From CAZPLZ01 sp964587525 (GTDB taxonomy: Bacteria; Oederibacteriota; CAKKQC01), in contig CAZPLZ010000139.1 in the NCBI GenBank assembly GCA_964587525.1, forward strand, positions 1 to 8,780: 8,780 nucleotides of DNA, in the 5' to 3' direction. Below the pieces are notes generated by a model, which was not told the origin of the DNA, did no database searches, and saw only the letters and a list, made by a program, of their open reading frames with translations. The translations under genes were made by a program, and so were the position numbers. Of the stretch, positions 6,946 to 8,780 are shown in pieces. The first letter of the stretch is position 1. Each line of letters begins with the position of its first letter.

Positions 6946-6951
6946 TAGAAT
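6946..6951 (+). promoter_or_regulatory. Possible -10 box for the SDR gene pair
   Basis: TAGAAT matches the -10 consensus at five of six positions and lies in the only AT-rich part of the divergent intergenic region. No good -35 box is seen at normal spacing. If used, transcription would begin near 6958, so the mRNA leader would include the whole multi-hairpin element before the GTG at 7072. Confidence 0.3.
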
Positions 6952-6960
6952 CAGCAAATT

Positions 6961-7056
6961 CCCTTTTCCCCCATGGGGATGAGGGGTGAGCGTCGCCGAA
7001 GGCGACGAGGGTGCGAACGCCTTTGAGCGCTGAGGAGCGCCGAAGGCTGGAAAGGG
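6961..7056 (+). repeat. Multi-hairpin intergenic element in the leader of the SDR pair
   Basis: This stretch can fold into a branched structure. A closing stem pairs CCCTTTTCC (6961-6969) with GGAAAGGG (7049-7056) with one bulged T. Inside are a perfect 7-bp hairpin, CGTCGCC (6991-6997) / GGCGACG (7001-7007) with loop GAA, and a second arm with an outer stem GCCTT (7019-7023) / AAGGC (7043-7047) and an inner stem GCGCT (7027-7031) / AGCGC (7036-7040) with loop GAGG. The words CCCCATGGGG and GAGGGGTGAG also occur, similar to the 4633-4662 element. The ribosome binding site GAGGGGG (7058-7064) follows directly. It could be a dispersed REP-like repeat or a structured leader RNA; the sequence alone does not decide. 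Confidence 0.5.
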
Positions 7057-7057
7057 T

Positions 7058-7064
7058 GAGGGGG
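7058..7064 (+). promoter_or_regulatory. Ribosome binding site deciding the GTG start at 7072
   Basis: GAGGGGG lies 7 bases before GTG at 7072 and supports this non-ATG start, which is also the only one preserving the N-terminal 'KRVLITGAAGGIG' dinucleotide-binding strand. The site sits directly after the multi-hairpin element, and its G-run is complementary to CCCCC at 6968-6972, so it could be masked in some folds. Confidence 0.5.
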
Positions 7065-7071
7065 CATATCC

Positions 7072-7821
7072 GTGAAAAAACGAGTTTTGATTACTGGTGC
7101 TGCCGGCGGTATCGGCACGATGTTCCGTGAGTTCGCCCGGGATAGGTACGACATCGTGTGTTTCGACCGCAAGCCCACGCCGGGGGTGCCCGATGCGGTG
7201 GTGGCGGATCTGACGGACCTTGACGCACTGACGCGCGCCGCCCAGGGCTGCCAGGCCATCGTTCACCTGGGGGCGCATGCCAGCACTGCGGATTTTCTAA
7301 CGGTCATCCTGCCCAGCAACATTGTGGGAACGTACAACGCTTATGAGGCGGCGCGGCTGGCTCAAGTGGAGCGGTTCGTCTTCGCGAGCACCGTCCAGGT
7401 CGAGAGTGGGAATCCCCCCGGCACCTACATCACCGTGGACATGTTGCCCCAGCCCCGGAACGTCTACGCCGTGAGCAAAGCGTACGGTGAGAACATGGGT
7501 TACATGTACTCACGCCGGCACGGGCTGTCGGTAATCTGTTTAAGGTTCGGCTCGGTGATGGTACCGTCGAAGGTGAAATCTATCCTGTCCAGGTGGAAGG
7601 CGCCCCCGGAGATCGCTCTGACGGCGCGGGACGCGTGCGAGATTATCCGGCATGCGATCGACGTCGAAGGTGTGGAGTTCGCCGTCCTGCCAGGCTTCAG
7701 CCGTAACGCGGCAAAGGTTCGCGATTTGTCACCTCTCACGGGGGTAATCGGCTACACCCCTCAGGAGGACGCGCTCGAGATTTTTAAGTCGGGTGAGCGG
7801 GCAAAAGGATTTGAACCATGA
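7072..7821 (+). CDS. Short NAD-dependent SDR, uronate dehydrogenase/epimerase-like (copy 1)
   Basis: The product (249 aa) is a soluble short-chain dehydrogenase/reductase of the extended, NAD-dependent epimerase/dehydratase type. 'ITGAAGGIG' carries the G9-x2-G12-x2-G15 nucleotide loop, and D32 in 'CFDRK' at the end of the second strand favours NAD over NADP. 'DLTDLDAL' and 'VHLGA' follow in usual order. The catalytic set is S106 or T107 in 'FAST' plus Y132 and K136 in 'YAVSK'. 'NIVGTYNAYEAARL' is also typical. The protein is shorter than sugar epimerases (about 310-340 aa) but close to uronate dehydrogenases (about 265 aa), and its C-terminal 'GYTPQEDA' resembles their ending. The substrate is probably a sugar acid or nucleotide-free sugar, but this is inference. 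Start is GTG with GAGGGGG upstream. The stop overlaps the next gene's ATG (ATGA). It is a clear paralogue of that gene. Confidence 0.85.
   Translation: MKKRVLITGAAGGIGTMFREFARDRYDIVCFDRKPTPGVPDAVVADLTDLDALTRAAQGCQAIVHLGAHASTADFLTVILPSNIVGTYNAYEAARLAQVERFVFASTVQVESGNPPGTYITVDMLPQPRNVYAVSKAYGENMGYMYSRRHGLSVICLRFGSVMVPSKVKSILSRWKAPPEIALTARDACEIIRHAIDVEGVEFAVLPGFSRNAAKVRDLSPLTGVIGYTPQEDALEIFKSGERAKGFEP
7804..7809 (+). promoter_or_regulatory. Ribosome binding site of SDR copy 2
   Basis: AAAGGA lies 8 bases before the ATG at 7818, inside the end of copy 1. Together with the ATGA overlap it fixes the start of copy 2 and indicates that both copies are translated from one mRNA. Confidence 0.6.
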
Positions 7822-8537
7822 AGCGAGTTCTGCTTACCGGGGCGGCGGGAGGCATCGGCTCGGCATTGAGAGAACATGCGAAGGGACGGTATCATTTCCG
7901 CTGTTTTGACCGGGTTCCAGTGCCTGGTGAGTCCGATGGAGTGGTGGGGAACCTCACTGATCTTAAAGCACTGGCCAAAGCCTGCGACGGGTGCGATGCG
8001 GTAGTGCACCTGGGGGCACAACGGGATGAGGCGGATTTCATGACGACCATCTTGCCCGACAACATTCTCGGGACCTACAACGCGTATGAGGCAGCGCGGT
8101 TGGCCGGGGTGAAGCGGTTCGTGTTCATGAGCTCAGCACAGACGGAGGAGGGTTATCCTGAGGGTACGTTCGTCACGCCCTCGATGTTGCCCCGGTCGTT
8201 GAACACCTACGCCGTCAGCAAGGTGCTCGGTGAGCACCTCGGCCAGGTGTATGCGTACCGGCATGGGTTGTCGGTCATCTGTCTACGCGCTGGATGGGTA
8301 GCCTTGCCGCGTGAGTACGAGGAAATTCAAGCAGACGACGAAAACGTTCAAATCGTCTGCACCATTCGGGACTGCTGTGAGATCCTCTGCCGCGCTGTGG
8401 ATGCCGAGGGGGTGGATTATGCCGTGCTGCCCGCGATGAGCCGCAACGCCGCAAAAATCCGTGACCTTCAACTGCTCGAGAAAGTGCTGAGGTACGTCCC
8501 ACAGGACGACGCGTACGAATTATTCAGAATGAAATAA
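7818..8537 (+). CDS. Short NAD-dependent SDR, uronate dehydrogenase/epimerase-like (copy 2)
   Basis: The product (239 aa) is a paralogue of the preceding gene, identical by eye at well over half of the first 160 positions. It keeps 'LTGAAGGIG' (G8, G11, G14), D31 in 'CFDRV' for NAD, S105/S106 in 'FMSS', and Y131/K135 in 'YAVSK', so it should be catalytically active. 'NILGTYNAYEAARL' and 'YRHGLSVICLR' are shared with copy 1. Differences cluster after the catalytic lysine: copy 1 has 'RFGSVMVP', copy 2 has 'RAGWVALP' and a more acidic insertion ('EEIQADDEN'), which points to a different substrate pocket. The ending 'YVPQDDAYELF' is the uronate-dehydrogenase-like tail. Overlap with copy 1 suggests co-expression, possibly as a heteromer or for successive steps. 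It is the last gene of the pair; hairpins follow at 8548-8608. The exact substrate is not recognisable. Confidence 0.85.
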   Translation: MKRVLLTGAAGGIGSALREHAKGRYHFRCFDRVPVPGESDGVVGNLTDLKALAKACDGCDAVVHLGAQRDEADFMTTILPDNILGTYNAYEAARLAGVKRFVFMSSAQTEEGYPEGTFVTPSMLPRSLNTYAVSKVLGEHLGQVYAYRHGLSVICLRAGWVALPREYEEIQADDENVQIVCTIRDCCEILCRAVDAEGVDYAVLPAMSRNAAKIRDLQLLEKVLRYVPQDDAYELFRMK

Positions 8538-8555
8538 CCAATCAACGGGTGAGCT

Positions 8556-8570
8556 AGGTGTCGTTCACCT
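8556..8570 (+). terminator. Hairpin downstream of the SDR pair
   Basis: AGGTG (8556-8560) and CACCT (8566-8570) form a perfect five-pair stem with loop TCGTT, 18 bases after the stop codon of copy 2. A T-rich but interrupted stretch follows. A weak terminator is plausible; the same bases also take part in a longer inverted repeat (8558-8565 with 8601-8608). Confidence 0.35.
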
Positions 8571-8608
8571 TGAATCGTTCTCAATTAGTGGAATGTGTAC
8601 AACGACAC
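8558..8608. repeat. 8-bp perfect inverted repeat between convergent SDR and vapC genes
   Basis: GTGTCGTT (8558-8565) is perfectly complementary to AACGACAC (8601-8608) with 35 bases between; the match extends outward to TA with one mismatch. It lies in the 80-base gap between two converging genes, ten bases before the toxin stop codon. It may be part of a bidirectional terminator; an operator role is less likely because no promoter for a gene start lies here. Confidence 0.35.
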
Positions 8609-8617
8609 ATATAATGG

Positions 8618-8780
8618 TCAGGCTGGGAGCAGGTGGAAACCCTCGCAGTGGCGCGGCCGGACCGCTCCGAAATGGCGGCGGTCCAACGTGGCGACTTTGT
8701 CCTCCCCAAGCCGCTCACAAACCGCTATGACTGCGGCATCCACGAAGCCAAGGTTGAGGTCCCGATAGGTTTCCTCAAGC
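8618..8780 (-). CDS. vapC: VapC-like PIN-domain ribonuclease toxin, C-terminal part
   Basis: Reading the minus strand from the right edge gives 53 residues and a TGA (complement of 8618-8620). The peptide carries the C-terminal half of a PIN domain: 'YRDLNLGFVDAAVIAVCERL' contains the aspartate of the third acidic position (in 'FVDAA'), and 'VATLDRRHFGAVRPRH' contains the fourth (in 'TLDRR'). This wording is typical of VapC toxins of type II toxin-antitoxin systems, which cut tRNA or rRNA using a Mg2+ bound by the acidic cluster and are neutralised by a VapB partner. The first half of the toxin and any antitoxin gene would lie beyond the window, upstream on the minus strand. No frameshift is visible in what can be read. 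Assignment to the PIN family is firm; the toxin role depends on finding the antitoxin. Confidence 0.85.
   Translation of the reverse strand, partial: LEETYRDLNLGFVDAAVIAVCERLGEDKVATLDRRHFGAVRPRHCEGFHLLPA

Noticed and set aside
7072..8537. The two SDR genes as one gene split by a frameshift
   Set aside because: Each copy has its own complete Rossmann start, catalytic Tyr/Lys and tail, so this is a duplication.

Overview
The window is GC-rich, densely coded bacterial chromosome with no insertion sequence, phage gene, CRISPR array or RNA gene that I can see. The mix of genes suggests an environmental Gram-negative bacterium outside the classic Proteobacteria: a PorV/PorQ-like outer-membrane barrel next to a FlgD-Ig-type protein end, a bd-like membrane cytochrome fused to cytochrome c, and tandem uronate-dehydrogenase-like SDRs. 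Nitrospirota or Methylomirabilota (NC10) would fit, but this is inference from gene content and the sequence alone does not prove it.

Layout. (1) 1-1081, plus strand: the last 38 codons of a secreted protein ending in a FlgD-like Ig domain, then a PorV/PorQ-family outer-membrane beta-barrel. (2) 1135-4623, plus strand: two overlapping genes for CydA-like multispanning membrane proteins, the first with a C-terminal periplasmic c-type cytochrome domain, followed 16 bases later by an MscS-family mechanosensitive channel. (3) 4664-6899, minus strand, convergent with the MscS gene across a G/C-rich hairpin: a DUF368 (PopT-type) polyprenyl-phosphate transporter gene overlapping a downstream CPA2 cation:proton antiporter gene. 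(4) 6900-7071: a divergent intergenic region holding a multi-hairpin element of about 100 bases that lies just before the next start codon. (5) 7072-8537, plus strand: two tandem, overlapping, paralogous short NAD-dependent SDR genes resembling uronate dehydrogenase. (6) 8618-8780, minus strand: the 3' end of a VapC-like PIN-domain toxin gene, entering from the right edge.

How the genes fit together. The two CydA-like proteins probably form one membrane redox complex passing electrons between the quinone pool and periplasmic cytochrome c. By eye they keep the low-spin heme histidine of cytochrome bd but lack the ligands of the oxygen-reducing hemes, so they may not be an oxidase. MscS, the antiporter and the C55-P transporter form a neighbourhood for ion, pH and envelope homeostasis. 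The antiporter/DUF368 pairing is notable because DUF368 transporters matter most under alkaline conditions. The most interesting items are the duplicated CydA-like pair with fused cytochrome c and the structured leader element in front of the SDR pair.
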